A DNA stretch of 64,000 bases from Lutispora saccharofermentans (GTDB lineage: Bacteria > Bacillota > Clostridia > Lutisporales > Lutisporaceae): positions 62,001 through 126,000 of the forward strand of contig NZ_JAJEKE010000006.1 of NCBI RefSeq assembly GCF_024363565.1, read 5' to 3'. This document shows, piece by piece, positions 26,259-35,918 of the stretch. Position 1 is the stretch's first letter; each line of letters starts with the position of its first letter. The notes beneath the pieces are model-generated. The model made no database searches. It was given only the letters and a program-made list of their open reading frames with translations, and had not been told where the DNA came from. The translations under genes and the position numbers were made by a program.

Positions 26259-27710
26259 ATGTCCGTCAGTGAAAATTGGATGCCTGATAAAAGCTCCGGC
26301 ATTCCTTTATATCAGCAGATCAAAGATTATATAAGATATAAAATTTCTAATGGTCATTGGGCAATAGGCACCCGGATTCCCACTCAAAGAGAGTTTGCCC
26401 GGATGTTTGACGTCAATAGGAGCACTATAGTAACCGCAATAGATGAGCTGATAGCCGAAGGCTTGCTTGAAGGCAAAACCAAAGGGGGCACCATTGTTAA
26501 AAATAACACCTGGTCCCTGCTTTCTAAGACTCCTCCTCCGGATTGGCTGTCTTACGTAAGATCCGGAACCCACCAGCCCAATTTCAGTACCGTACAACAA
26601 ATAAACAGATATGAATTTGAACCTGAAATAATACGATTAGGTACGGGAGAGTTGTCTCCGGAGCTATTCCCTAAAAAGATGATGGATTTGGTAACCGGCA
26701 GCTTTTCAAAATCCGTCAAATCCCTTGGCTATGAAGAGCCTAAGGGTTCCTATGAGTTGAGAAGAGAAGTAAGTTCATATCTGAATACTTTGGGAATAAA
26801 TGCATCACCCTCTCAAATACTCATCGTATCAGGAGCTCTTCAGGCTTTGCATTTGATATCCGTTGGGATTTTATACAAAGGTTCTACCATACTTACGGAA
26901 AACCCATCCTATATATATTCCATCAATGTATTTCAATCTGCAGGAATGAAGCTTTATGGCATACCAATGGATGAAGAGAGTATACAGATAAATAAGATAA
27001 TCAGGTGCAGAAGGCAAACCAATGCTGCCATCTTGTACGCCATTCCTTCCTTTCAAAACCCTACGGGGGTATGTATGAAGGATGAAAGAAGAAAAAAGCT
27101 GTTAGGAATATGTGAGGACGAAAGGCTTCCCATCATCGAAGACGATGCTTACAGAGAGCTGTATATTGATAAAGAAGCGCCAAGGCCTCTAAAGTCAATG
27201 GACAATAAAGATTTGGTGCTTTTTCTGGGCAGCATGTCCAAGAGTTTGTGCCCCGGGCTTCGTATCGGCTGGGTAGTCGGTCAGGAGGCTGTGATCGAGC
27301 GTCTGGCAGACATCAAGATGCAGACCGATTACGGCTCCAGTTCATTATCTCAAAGGGCTGCAGCAGAATGGTTGTCCTCCGGATTATATTTCGATCATTT
27401 GGTCCGTATAAGAAAAGAGCTTAAAATTCGAAGAGATATCGCATTAGATATTTTGAACCAATATTTTTCAGACATAGCAGAGTGGAAAAAGCCCGAAGGA
27501 GGCTTTTATATCTGGCTGTGCCTTAAAAAGCCCCTTTCTCTCCAAAAGCTTTTCAACAACTGCTTGAAAAAGGGTATACTGATAAATCCAGGAAATGTTT
27601 ACCAGCATATGTCAAATCAACACATAAGAATATCCTATTCCTATGCTTCCCACGAAGATTTGAAGCATGGTTTGGTTGTGCTTTCCCAGGCCATACGTGA
27701 ATTATATTAA
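26259..27710 (+). CDS. MocR/PdxR-type GntR-aminotransferase regulator
   Basis: 483 aa. The N-terminal GntR winged helix (GIPLYQQIKDYIRYKI, IPTQREFARMFDVNRSTIV) covers about residues 10-80. It is joined to a fold-type I PLP aminotransferase domain with the PLP-lysine stretch GSMSKSLCPGLRIGW. Family members sense PLP or amino-group ligands and regulate neighbouring genes; some keep aminotransferase activity. The ATG at 26259 with AGGGGTGG upstream is preferred to the GTG at 26250. The target is unknown. It ends 20 bases from the convergent hisIE gene. Confidence 0.88.
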   Translation: MSVSENWMPDKSSGIPLYQQIKDYIRYKISNGHWAIGTRIPTQREFARMFDVNRSTIVTAIDELIAEGLLEGKTKGGTIVKNNTWSLLSKTPPPDWLSYVRSGTHQPNFSTVQQINRYEFEPEIIRLGTGELSPELFPKKMMDLVTGSFSKSVKSLGYEEPKGSYELRREVSSYLNTLGINASPSQILIVSGALQALHLISVGILYKGSTILTENPSYIYSINVFQSAGMKLYGIPMDEESIQINKIIRCRRQTNAAILYAIPSFQNPTGVCMKDERRKKLLGICEDERLPIIEDDAYRELYIDKEAPRPLKSMDNKDLVLFLGSMSKSLCPGLRIGWVVGQEAVIERLADIKMQTDYGSSSLSQRAAAEWLSSGLYFDHLVRIRKELKIRRDIALDILNQYFSDIAEWKKPEGGFYIWLCLKKPLSLQKLFNNCLKKGILINPGNVYQHMSNQHIRISYSYASHEDLKHGLVVLSQAIRELY

Positions 27711-27730
27711 AAGGATTGAATTGGGCATGG

Positions 27731-28363
27731 TCATTTCTCCCTTCTGCTAATCAATTCTTTCCTAATGTCCTCTATGCCCACATTCTCATTGACCATCAAT
27801 ACCAAAACATGATATACCAGATCGCTTAATTCATAAACCAGCTCTTCCTTGCTCTTATTTTTTGCACCTATTATGACTTCACTGGTTTCCTCCCCAACTT
27901 TTTTCAGTATTTTGTCCAGGCCCTTTTCAAATAAGTAATTCGTATAAGAGCCTTCTATAGGATTTTTCTTTCTATCCTGCAAAAGGCTATACAATTCTTT
28001 TAAAACATCGGCTTTTCCATTTCCCGTTCCCGGCTTCAGAACTTCGTTAAAAAAGCAGGAGAACTCTCCTGTGTGGCAAGCAGCACCCCTTTGCTCCACA
28101 ACAAGCAATATGCTGTCTTTATCGCAATCATAATAAAAGCCTTTTACTTTCTGTATATTTCCGGAGGTTTCACCCTTTTTCCAGAGCTTCTGCCTGCTTC
28201 TGCTGAAATACCAGGCTTCTCTTTCCTCAAGGGTCTTCCTTATGGATTCCTTATTCATATATGCAAGCATCAATACTTTTTGAGTTTCTGCATCCTGCAC
28301 TATTGCAGGTACAAGTCCCCTATCGTCAAACTTTATTTCTTCAATTACTTTATCTATGTCCAT
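27731..28363 (-). CDS. hisIE: Phosphoribosyl-AMP cyclohydrolase / phosphoribosyl-ATP pyrophosphatase (HisIE)
   Basis: 210 aa bifunctional enzyme for steps 2 and 3 of histidine synthesis. The HisI domain (residues 1-110) has the metal-binding cysteines in [10 protein letters not shown]. The HisE domain has [13 protein letters not shown] and [14 protein letters not shown]. The second ATG at 28363 has AAGGGGG at good spacing and is preferred to the one at 28369. It is last in the his operon, separated from hisF by 350 bases of repeats. Confidence 0.95.
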   Translation of the reverse strand: MDIDKVIEEIKFDDRGLVPAIVQDAETQKVLMLAYMNKESIRKTLEEREAWYFSRSRQKLWKKGETSGNIQKVKGFYYDCDKDSILLVVEQRGAACHTGEFSCFFNEVLKPGTGNGKADVLKELYSLLQDRKKNPIEGSYTNYLFEKGLDKILKKVGEETSEVIIGAKNKSKEELVYELSDLVYHVLVLMVNENVGIEDIRKELISRREK

Positions 28364-28413
28364 TTCCATCCCCCTTAAAATTTTTCATTATACTCTGTAT
28401 TAAGCAAGGCATC

Positions 28414-28606
28414 TATATATAACGCATTAAAAATTCTACATAGCTGTTATGCTGACTGATAACGCTTGCCAAAGTTCCGGGACTAAGACTTTGTAAGCTT
28501 GCATAGGGTTGCGTCAAAACTAACAAATTCTAAGCTCCTTCACAATGCACCCTTATATCAATCAGGATAACATTATTGCTGTAAAATCTTTTTCACGTTA
28601 TATATA
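28414..28606. repeat. MITE-like repeat inside the his operon
   Basis: The outer inverted repeat TATATATAACG / CGTTATATATA encloses TGTTATGCTGACTGATAAC ... ATCAATCAGGATAACA. The centre is shorter than in the copies at 19952 and 35624 and lacks the second half of the GTTGCGTCAA hairpin. It lies between hisF and hisIE. Confidence 0.82.
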
Positions 28607-28717
28607 CATATGGGGTAAATATATATGCTTATTCCTCAGCTGCAGCAGGCTCCGTTCCCCTATGACCCCGGAGCCCAGCCCTAATGCCAGAGGCTAGCGG
28701 CCAGAAGCTAGTGGCTT
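28607..28717. other. Additional small palindrome and direct repeat downstream of hisF
   Basis: GGCTCCG / CGGAGCC (28648-28675) is a perfect seven-base stem. The next 35 bases contain a degenerate tandem repeat (CCAGAGGCTAGCGG, CCAGAAGCTAGTGG). No gene is seen. Confidence 0.5.
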
Positions 28718-29476
28718 TTATATCCTTACTTCTACATTTCTATCTTTAAGATACTTTTTCAGATCCTCTATCTTAATTTGCCCATAGTGAAATACCGAAG
28801 CTGCCAACACTGCGTCTGCGCCGCCACATTCTATGGCATCATAAAAATGCTCCGGTTCCCCCGCTCCCCCTGATGCTATGACAGGCACATTGACAGACTC
28901 CGTTATCCTTTTTAGAAGCTCAATATCATAGCCCTTTTTCATTCCATCCTCATCTATGCTATTGACAACTATTTCCCCGGCACCCAGCTTAACACCCATT
29001 ACAGCCCATTCCACCGCATCCAGATAGGTTTTTTCCCTTCCGCCTTTTACATATACGCTCCAGGAGCCTTCATCATTTCTCTTGGCATCAATGGATAAGA
29101 CCACGCATTGAGCTCCATATTTCAAGGATGCTTCCCTTATCAGTTCAGGTTTTCTTACTGCTGCAGAATTGACAGATACCTTGTCTGCCCCTTTTCTTAA
29201 AATATCCGTAAAATCATCTACCGATGATACGCCGCCGCCTACGCAGAAAGGTATGTTTATATTGGCTGCCACCTTTTCGACAAATTCCAAGGAGGTCTTT
29301 CTTTCCTCATTGGAAGCGGTTATATCGTAGAATACCAGTTCATCCGCTCCGCAGTTGCTGTAATACTTGCCCAATATTTCAGGGCTGTCCACATCCACTA
29401 TGTTTTTAAACTTTTGTCCCTTTACTACCCTTCCATTCCTGACATCCAGACAGGGTATTATTCTTTTTGCAAGCAT
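28718..29476 (-). CDS. hisF: Imidazole glycerol phosphate synthase, cyclase subunit
   Basis: 252 aa (beta/alpha)8 barrel. The catalytic aspartates are in [15 protein letters not shown] (residue 11) and [10 protein letters not shown] (near 130). It uses ammonia from HisH to close the imidazole ring. It overlaps the end of hisA by 19 bases, implying translational coupling. Confidence 0.97.
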   Translation of the reverse strand: MLAKRIIPCLDVRNGRVVKGQKFKNIVDVDSPEILGKYYSNCGADELVFYDITASNEERKTSLEFVEKVAANINIPFCVGGGVSSVDDFTDILRKGADKVSVNSAAVRKPELIREASLKYGAQCVVLSIDAKRNDEGSWSVYVKGGREKTYLDAVEWAVMGVKLGAGEIVVNSIDEDGMKKGYDIELLKRITESVNVPVIASGGAGEPEHFYDAIECGGADAVLAASVFHYGQIKIEDLKKYLKDRNVEVRI

Positions 29477-30177
29477 CCCATTACCTCCTCAAAATCCAGC
29501 AAATTATCATAAAAGGCCTTTCCTATTATTCCGCCGTATATGTTCATTGATTTAAGCCTCTTAACATCTTCAATAGAGCTTATGCCGCCGGAGGCTATGA
29601 TATCCAGGCAGGTTTCTTCTGCCAAAGCTTTATAGATATCAAAATTAGGCCCTTCCAGCATTCCGTCCCTGGCTATATCGGTGTATACTATAGTCTTTAC
29701 ACCTATTTCTTCAAGCTCCTTGCATAGATCCAACGAATCAACGGAGCTTACCACCTTCCATCCTCTTGTGGCTGCCTTGCCGTCCTTTGCGTCTATGGAT
29801 ACAACTATTTTTTCTTTATACTCCCCAACCAGTTTTTTTAGGAGTTCTCTATTTTCAATGGCCATGGTACCCACTATCACTCTGCTTACTCCCATATTCA
29901 GCAGTTCATCAACCCTGGCTTCACTCCTTATCCCTCCGCCGATTTGCACCGGGATATTTAAATTCTTTGCTATCTCCTCTATGGATTTTTTATTGACAAA
30001 GCCTTCACCCTTTGCTCCGTCCAGATCCACCAGGTGCAAGAACTCCGCTCCTCTTCGCTCCCATTCCGATGCTATCTCTAAAGGTTTATCAGAGTATATC
30101 TTGATCCTCTGAAAATCTCCCTGGCAGAGCCTCACACATCTATTATCCTTCATATCAACCGCTGGAAATATTATCAT
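29458..30177 (-). CDS. hisA: ProFAR isomerase (HisA)
   Basis: 239 aa barrel with the catalytic Asp in [14 protein letters not shown] and a second in [14 protein letters not shown]. It isomerises ProFAR to PRFAR. It overlaps hisH by four bases and hisF by 19. Confidence 0.97.
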   Translation of the reverse strand: MIIFPAVDMKDNRCVRLCQGDFQRIKIYSDKPLEIASEWERRGAEFLHLVDLDGAKGEGFVNKKSIEEIAKNLNIPVQIGGGIRSEARVDELLNMGVSRVIVGTMAIENRELLKKLVGEYKEKIVVSIDAKDGKAATRGWKVVSSVDSLDLCKELEEIGVKTIVYTDIARDGMLEGPNFDIYKALAEETCLDIIASGGISSIEDVKRLKSMNIYGGIIGKAFYDNLLDFEEVMGCLQKE

Positions 30178-30776
30178 CTTATCATCTCCCCATACGCTTT
30201 TAGCAGGTTTAACCCGACCTGAGCACTCTTCTCAGGGTGGAATTGCATCCCGAATATATTGTCCTTCCTCACTATTGCAGGAACCGTCACCCCATAATCA
30301 GCATATGCCACCAGCTCACTGCCCGAGGATTTTATATAATAGGAATGTACAAAGTACACATAGTCCTTCTCATTTATATACCTTAAAATCGGGTCCTGCT
30401 TATTAAACTTCAGATCGTTCCAGCCCATATGAGGCACTTTCAGGCCTGCCCCCAGCTTCTCCACGCTGCCCTCTATGAGCCCCATCCCTTCATGCTCTCC
30501 ATATTCGTAGCTTTTTTCATATAAAAGCTGCATGCCTAAGCATATCCCTATAATTTTTTTGCCTCGATCCGCCTGCTCCTTTATCACAGGTATGAGCTCC
30601 AGCTCTTCAAGAGACTTGATAGCATCCCTGAAGGCTCCTACTCCGGGAAGTATAAGCGAATCTGCATTTATTATATCTTCCTTGTCACTGGAAATTTTGC
30701 ATTCTATACCCGCTTTATCAAAGGCCCTGGATACTGAAGCCAGATTCCCCAGGCCATAATCTATTATTATGTTCAA
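30174..30776 (-). CDS. hisH: Imidazole glycerol phosphate synthase, glutaminase subunit
   Basis: 200 aa class-I amidotransferase. The nucleophile Cys is in GICLGMQLLYE, the His-Glu pair in MQFHPEKSAQ. It has a TTG start overlapping the hisB stop region, with GGGGG upstream. It feeds ammonia to HisF. Confidence 0.96.
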   Translation of the reverse strand: MNIIIDYGLGNLASVSRAFDKAGIECKISSDKEDIINADSLILPGVGAFRDAIKSLEELELIPVIKEQADRGKKIIGICLGMQLLYEKSYEYGEHEGMGLIEGSVEKLGAGLKVPHMGWNDLKFNKQDPILRYINEKDYVYFVHSYYIKSSGSELVAYADYGVTVPAIVRKDNIFGMQFHPEKSAQVGLNLLKAYGEMIR

Positions 30777-31355
30777 TCACAGGACCCCCTTTGATGATGA
30801 TATGGTACCGGATTGCACCTGCACTGCTTCCTTGAGCGCTCTTGCAAAAGCCTTAAATGCTGCCTCTATCTTGTGATGATCGTTTTCGCCATACAACACA
30901 TTCAGGTGCAAGGTCACTCCGGCTTCATTGGCAAAGGCTCTGAAAAATTCCTTAAAGTCCTGGGTGCTCATCTCTCCGAGCCTTTCGCTTTTAAAATCTG
31001 CATCAAAAACCAAGTAAGGCCGGCTGCTGATATCCAATGCTGCCCTGCACAAGGCTTCATCCATAGGTATATAGAGACTGCCATATCTCTTTATTCCTTT
31101 TTTATTCCCTAAAGCCTTATTAAAAGCCTGGCCCAAGGTTATTCCCACATCCTCTGCGGAGTGATGTCCATCCACATGCAGATCTCCATTGCATTCTATA
31201 TTCAAATCAAAGGAGCCATGGAAGGCAACCAAATTCAACATATGATCGAGAAAGCCTATACCTGTCCTTATTTGGCTTTCGCCCTTCCCGTCCAGATCTA
31301 TTTCCACCTTCACCTTTGTTTCAAGGGTATTTCTCTCAACCTTAGCTTTTCTCAT
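30777..31355 (-). CDS. hisB: Imidazoleglycerol-phosphate dehydratase
   Basis: 192 aa, monofunctional (no histidinol-phosphatase domain). The Mn-binding motifs are [25 protein letters not shown] and [14 protein letters not shown]. No histidinol-phosphate phosphatase gene is in the window, so that step is encoded elsewhere. Confidence 0.97.
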   Translation of the reverse strand: MRKAKVERNTLETKVKVEIDLDGKGESQIRTGIGFLDHMLNLVAFHGSFDLNIECNGDLHVDGHHSAEDVGITLGQAFNKALGNKKGIKRYGSLYIPMDEALCRAALDISSRPYLVFDADFKSERLGEMSTQDFKEFFRAFANEAGVTLHLNVLYGENDHHKIEAAFKAFARALKEAVQVQSGTISSSKGVL

Positions 31356-32391
31356 TTTTTACTATCTCCTTAAGCGATTTTATAAGCTCTGTATTTTCAG
31401 CCCTGCTGCCTACGGTAACCCTGTAATATCCCTTCAAATCCCCGGAAAAGCTTCGGATCAGTATGCCGTCCTCCTTCAGCCTTTTATCCAAATCATCGAT
31501 ACCAGAGCTGAAGAATATAAAATTAGCGTGTGACTTATATACTTCAAAGGGCAGTTCTCCTAATTCGCCGGACAGAAAATCTCTCTCTTTTTTCACTTCT
31601 TCCACATAACCGGTGATCTCATCTTTTTTTCTGAGTGCCATTGCACCTATATACTGGGTAACGGCATTCAGGTTATAAGGGGACCTTACATTGTTGATTA
31701 TATTGATGATCTCTTCATTGGAAATCATATACCCAAGCCTTATAGCTGCAAGGCCCAATGCCTTTGACAAGGTCCGCAATACTATCAGGTTTTTGTATTT
31801 TAAGACCTCCTGTGCCATAGAGCCCTCTGCAAACTCCATATATGCTTCATCCACAACCACTATGGAATCAACCTCTGATAAAAGCTTCTCTATATCCTTC
31901 TTAGCTATCAAAAAACCCGTAGGATTGTTGGGGTTGCATATCAAAATGAGCTTTGGATTTATTTCCCCGGCCTTCTTTATCATGAGGTCCATATCAAGAG
32001 AAAAGTCCTCATTGCTTTCCACCCCTATGAAATCAGCCGAATATATGCTGCTGAATACAGAGTACATGCTGAAGCTGGGCACAAAGCTCATCATCGCCTC
32101 ATCCTTATCCACAAAGGTTTTTATCACCAGCTCTATCATCTCGCTGGAGCCGTTGCCGGCAATGATATTTGAAGGGCTGATGCCAATATATCCTCCCATC
32201 TCTTTTCTCAGCAGCACTGCGTCATTGTCAGGATAAAAATTGATGTTGAAATCTTCTCCAAAGCTTAAGCCTTCTGATATATCCTTAAATAGAATATTTT
32301 TACCCTCATTGGCATCAAGCTTTATTCGAAAAGGCACTTGATTCGCATTATATGCCTTAAGCCCTTTTACACTCTCTTTTACCTTCTGCAT
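31342..32391 (-). CDS. hisC: Histidinol-phosphate aminotransferase
   Basis: 349 aa fold-type I PLP enzyme. The PLP Lys is in [17 protein letters not shown], and the NPNNPTG and VVDEAYMEF motifs are present. It overlaps both hisD and hisB by about 13 bases. Confidence 0.96.
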   Translation of the reverse strand: MQKVKESVKGLKAYNANQVPFRIKLDANEGKNILFKDISEGLSFGEDFNINFYPDNDAVLLRKEMGGYIGISPSNIIAGNGSSEMIELVIKTFVDKDEAMMSFVPSFSMYSVFSSIYSADFIGVESNEDFSLDMDLMIKKAGEINPKLILICNPNNPTGFLIAKKDIEKLLSEVDSIVVVDEAYMEFAEGSMAQEVLKYKNLIVLRTLSKALGLAAIRLGYMISNEEIINIINNVRSPYNLNAVTQYIGAMALRKKDEITGYVEEVKKERDFLSGELGELPFEVYKSHANFIFFSSGIDDLDKRLKEDGILIRSFSGDLKGYYRVTVGSRAENTELIKSLKEIVKNEKS

Positions 32392-33698
32392 TTTACCGCT
32401 GCCTCCTTGAACGAAACTTCACTGTCAAACCTCACTCTTATGGAATTTGCATGACCTGTCAGTCCTTCTTCTTCAGCTATCCTCATGATTGAATCCTTGG
32501 ATCTTTCCAGAGCATTCTTGCTGTAATAGATCAATGAGGTTTTCTTTATAAAATCATCTACGCACAAGGGCGAAGAAAATCTGGAGGTTGAACTAGTAGG
32601 CAATGTGTGGTTCGGCCCTGCAAAGTAGTCCCCTACTGGCTCAGGAGAATATTCTCCCAAGAATATGGCTCCGGCGTTTTTGACTCCCCGGTATACATCA
32701 AAGGGATTTCTGGTAAGCACCTCCAGGTGTTCCGGTGCTATTTCATTTGCTACATCAACGGACTCTCCCAGACAGCTTGTTATTATGATTGCTCCGTAGC
32801 TTTCCAGGGATTTTTCTATTATCTCTCTCCTCTCAAGGCCCTGAAGCTGTATTTCCAGTTCCTCCGCTACCTTAGCCGCCAATGGTTCCCAATCCGTTAC
32901 CAATATGGCAGCTGCCATTTCATCATGTTCTGCCTGGGAGATCAAGTCGGCGGCTATATACTTGGGATTCGCCCATTGATCTGCAATTATCAAAATTTCA
33001 CTGGGCCCGGCTATCATATCTATGCCCACCAAGCCCATGACCCTCTTTTTCGCCATTGCCACATAAATATTGCCAGGGCCCGTTATTTTGTCCACTTTGG
33101 GTATGCTTTCCGTTCCGAAGGCCAAGGCAGCTATACCCTGGGCCCCTCCTGCCTTAAATATTTTATCCGCTCCCGCTATGGAAGCAGCTGCAAGTATTGA
33201 AGGCTTTACCTTACCATTTCTGTCTGGCGGTGTTATCATTATTATCTCATTTACGCCTGCAATCCTGGCAGGCACAGCATTCATCAGAACTGTTGAAGGA
33301 TAAGCTGCGCTCCCGCCGGGAATATAGATGCCCACTCTTTCTATGGGCCTCACCAGCTGGCCAAGTATTATATCTTCTCCTTCATAAAGAGAGTAAGAGT
33401 TCTTCATCTGTTTTCTATGGTACTTTTCAATGTTTTCCCTGGCTCTTGCCAGGTCTTCCAGCAAAGCCTTGCTTGTGCAATCTATGGCCTCTTCTATCTC
33501 TTGCCGGGTTACCAGAAAATCCTCCAGTACAACTCCGTCAAATTCCCGGGTATATTCTCTCAATGCGCTGTCCTTGTCCCGCCTTACATTGGCTAGAATA
33601 TCATCCACAGACTTGTTTACCTCGTCAATCTCCAGCTTATTTCTATCCAATAACTTTGCCAGGAACTCCCTGTCCTTTGAAATATCAATTATCCTCAC
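32379..33698 (-). CDS. hisD: Histidinol dehydrogenase
   Basis: 439 aa Zn enzyme for the last two oxidations. GPGNIYVAMAKK, DMIAGPSEILIIAD, SQAEHDEMAAAILVT and AGPNHTLPTSSTSRF carry the conserved Zn and catalytic residues. It overlaps hisG by 14 bases. Confidence 0.97.
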   Translation of the reverse strand: MRIIDISKDREFLAKLLDRNKLEIDEVNKSVDDILANVRRDKDSALREYTREFDGVVLEDFLVTRQEIEEAIDCTSKALLEDLARARENIEKYHRKQMKNSYSLYEGEDIILGQLVRPIERVGIYIPGGSAAYPSTVLMNAVPARIAGVNEIIMITPPDRNGKVKPSILAAASIAGADKIFKAGGAQGIAALAFGTESIPKVDKITGPGNIYVAMAKKRVMGLVGIDMIAGPSEILIIADQWANPKYIAADLISQAEHDEMAAAILVTDWEPLAAKVAEELEIQLQGLERREIIEKSLESYGAIIITSCLGESVDVANEIAPEHLEVLTRNPFDVYRGVKNAGAIFLGEYSPEPVGDYFAGPNHTLPTSSTSRFSSPLCVDDFIKKTSLIYYSKNALERSKDSIMRIAEEEGLTGHANSIRVRFDSEVSFKEAAVKCRR

Positions 33699-34329
33699 AA
33701 TACTGAACCTCCATTTCTTCCAAACATTTAATCAGATCATTTATCCTGTCAAATTTAAACCTATAGCTGACTCTATTGCAGATAAGCTTGGCACTGACCT
33801 CAAACATGTCCTCAATAACCTCAAGGCCGTTAGCCTTCAGCGTTTTTCCCGTTTCAACCAGGTCCACTATCACATCGGAGAGCCCCACCAAAGGCGCCAG
33901 CTCCACAGAGCCATTCAGCTTTATCAGCCTGATCTTCTGCCCTCTTTCGTCAAAGTACTTTTTTGAAATCCTAGGATATTTGGTAGCTACTCGAAGAATC
34001 TCATCCTTCTTATAAATTTTTTCTCCCTTCACTCCTGCTACTGCAAATCTGCATTTCCCAAAGCCTAGATCCAGAATCTCGTAAACATCATTATCGCTTT
34101 CCAGGATGACATCCTTGCCTGCTACCCCCAGGTCTGCAACCCCATTTTGCACATAGGTCACTACATCCGAGGGCTTAACATATACAAAGCTTATTTTTTT
34201 CTCTTCATCCTTAAAAATCAGCTTTCTCGAATCAGGATCTATGGACCCTCCCAATCCAGCCGCCTTTAACAGCTTATAAGCTTCGTCCCCAAGCCTGCCT
34301 TTAGCGAGTGCAATATTTATAAAGTCCAA
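33685..34329 (-). CDS. hisG: ATP phosphoribosyltransferase, short form
   Basis: 214 aa, lacking the C-terminal regulatory domain of long HisG, so it needs HisZ. Conserved stretches are NIALAKGRLGDEA, DLGVAGKDVILE and DVIVDLVETGKTLKANGL. It has a TTG start with GGAGG upstream. It follows hisZ directly. Confidence 0.96.
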   Translation of the reverse strand: MDFINIALAKGRLGDEAYKLLKAAGLGGSIDPDSRKLIFKDEEKKISFVYVKPSDVVTYVQNGVADLGVAGKDVILESDNDVYEILDLGFGKCRFAVAGVKGEKIYKKDEILRVATKYPRISKKYFDERGQKIRLIKLNGSVELAPLVGLSDVIVDLVETGKTLKANGLEVIEDMFEVSAKLICNRVSYRFKFDRINDLIKCLEEMEVQYCEDN

Positions 34330-34330
34330 T

Positions 34331-35290
34331 TTATTGAGCCTCCTCGAATTTTATTTCCGTCAATTCATCTATGTCTATAGAAAAGCCTATTGCAGGCACC
34401 CTTTTCCCGAAAATCTCTGTAAAGGAATCGTATCTTCCTCCGCTTATGATAGCCCTATAAGAATTTGGCAGATATCCCTTGAATATCAGTCCATCATAGT
34501 AATCCAGTTCTGTCACCATGGATAGATCATAATGCACATAGCTTTTACCCCCCTCTTTTTCTATAAAGTCATTCAATTCCTCAAGCTCTTTTAAGGCTTC
34601 TTCCATCTCCTCATTCAGGCAATGCTTCCTCGCTGCAGCTTTTACAGCTTCGATGCTCCCTTGAATATTCATTATGTCAGCCAAAGCATCATATATTTCT
34701 TTTGACAGCTTCATATCCTCCATATGATTTATCATCTCATACCTGTTCTTGCGATAAATCAGTTCCTTTAGCTGCTTCTGCCGGACTTCGTCAGCATGGA
34801 TTTCCTTTAAGAGTCCATTTATATATTTACTGCTCGACATTTCCAGGATGAATCTGCCGTTAAAGCTTTCTAAAACTTTCAAGGCTGATAATATTACATC
34901 CTTATCCGCATCCAATGAAGCCTCTCCCAAATATTCCGCCCCCATTTGCCTTATCTCCCTGACGTTCGAGGCTTCATTGCTCCGGAAAACCGTCGAGCTG
35001 TAAAACAGCCTGAGCTTTAAACCATCCTGCCATCTTGGAACCAAGCTTTTTATGATATTGGTGGTTATATCAGGGCGAAGTATCAAGACATCAGAGCCTC
35101 CGCTTATCACCTTCACCATGGATTCCCTTTTTATCCTTTTGTTTAATAATGTGTATTTGCTGAAATCCTCAAAGGCTGAAGGCTCGATTTGAATGAATCC
35201 TTCATTTAAGAACATATCCTCGATCCTTCTTCTGATTTCACATCTTTTCTTCGAATAGCCTATTTCATCCTCAATCCTCAAATATTGCAT
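34331..35290 (-). CDS. hisZ: ATP phosphoribosyltransferase regulatory subunit
   Basis: 319 aa histidyl-tRNA-synthetase-like protein without an anticodon-binding domain. Motif-2-like LRPDITTNI and the C-terminal AIISGGRYDSF are seen. It partners the short HisG and mediates histidine feedback. It is the first structural gene, about 285 bases after the predicted transcription start. AGGTGG precedes the ATG. Confidence 0.94.
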   Translation of the reverse strand: MQYLRIEDEIGYSKKRCEIRRRIEDMFLNEGFIQIEPSAFEDFSKYTLLNKRIKRESMVKVISGGSDVLILRPDITTNIIKSLVPRWQDGLKLRLFYSSTVFRSNEASNVREIRQMGAEYLGEASLDADKDVILSALKVLESFNGRFILEMSSSKYINGLLKEIHADEVRQKQLKELIYRKNRYEMINHMEDMKLSKEIYDALADIMNIQGSIEAVKAAARKHCLNEEMEEALKELEELNDFIEKEGGKSYVHYDLSMVTELDYYDGLIFKGYLPNSYRAIISGGRYDSFTEIFGKRVPAIGFSIDIDELTEIKFEEAQ

Positions 35291-35350
35291 TTATTCCACC
35301 TGACCTTTGCTGTTTTTATTCATGTTGGCCGTAGAAGGCCTTATCCGGAT

Positions 35351-35396
35351 AAAAAAAGAATCCATATAGGTATTACCTATATGGATTCTTTTTTTA
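35351..35396 (-). terminator. Attenuator terminator in the his leader
   Basis: The perfect 15-base arms AGAATCCATATAGGT / ACCTATATGGATTCT are followed on the minus strand by seven T. It lies between the leader peptide and hisZ, so it can end transcription before the operon. An upstream hairpin (arms 35409-35423 and 35442-35456) sits between it and the leader peptide stop. Confidence 0.88.
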
Positions 35397-35461
35397 TCTC
35401 TCAACCATCATAGGTACAATCCCTAAATTCAAACAGAACCAGGGATTGCACCTATGAGTTA

Positions 35462-35542
35462 TTATAGACTCAAGTTACAAACCCTCTTACTATGATGGTG
35501 ATAAAGTTTTGTATTTAAATTTTTAAAAGCCAAAGTCAACAT
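35462..35542 (-). CDS. hisL: Histidine operon leader peptide (three consecutive His codons)
   Basis: A 26-codon open frame starts with ATG at 35542 after GGGGAG and ends with TAA at 35462. Codons 15-17 are CAC CAT CAT (residues LYHHHSK). The frame lies between a good promoter and the attenuator hairpin. The His-codon stretch is perfectly complementary over ten bases to 35404-35413, which overlaps the 3' arm of the next hairpin. This is the hallmark of ribosome-mediated attenuation. I could not settle which pairing is the antiterminator. Confidence 0.85.
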   Translation of the reverse strand: MLTLAFKNLNTKLYHHHSKRVCNLSL

Positions 35543-35580
35543 GGTTGACTCCCCTTTCACAGTTTAAAAATATTGTTTAT

Positions 35581-35609
35581 AGTATACTACCATCAGAATA
35601 ATATTGCAA
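35581..35609 (-). promoter_or_regulatory. Promoter of the his operon
   Basis: On the minus strand TTGCAA and TATACT are separated by exactly 17 bases. The start would be near 35574, giving a leader of about 285 bases. The MITE-like repeat begins 15 bases upstream of the -35 box. Confidence 0.78.
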
Positions 35610-35623
35610 CACTTTTGCATAAT

Positions 35624-35905
35624 TATATATAATGTATTAAATATTCTATATAGATGTTATCCTGACTGATAACGATTGCAAATGCTCCAGAGCTAAGACT
35701 TTGTAAGCTTGCATAGGGTTGCGTCAAAACTCGCTTCGGCTCAAACAGTTGACGCAACTCGTCCTATTGCCCCAGGGCACCTTCTCTTGCTCCTGTGTCG
35801 CAATTCACCTTGCCTTCGCTAACAAACTCTAAGCTCCTTCACAATGCACTCTTATATCAGTCAGGATAACATTATTGCTGTAAAATCTTTTTCACATTAT
35901 ATATA
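35624..35905. repeat. MITE-like repeat, longest copy
   Basis: The outer TATATATAATG / CATTATATATA surrounds terminal repeats TGTTATCCTGACTGAT and a long foldback centre (GTTGCGTCAA / TTGACGCAAC). A central stretch (CCCCAGGGCACCTTCTC) is shared with the copy at 43704 in inverse orientation. It fills the gap between the his promoter and the ABC-F stop. Confidence 0.85.
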
Positions 35906-35918
35906 TTTATCTGCTGTT

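Noticed and set aside
28414-28606. Structured RNA gene or riboswitch in the his operon
   Set aside because: The same sequence recurs in unrelated gene gaps with outer inverted repeats, so a mobile repeat explains it better.
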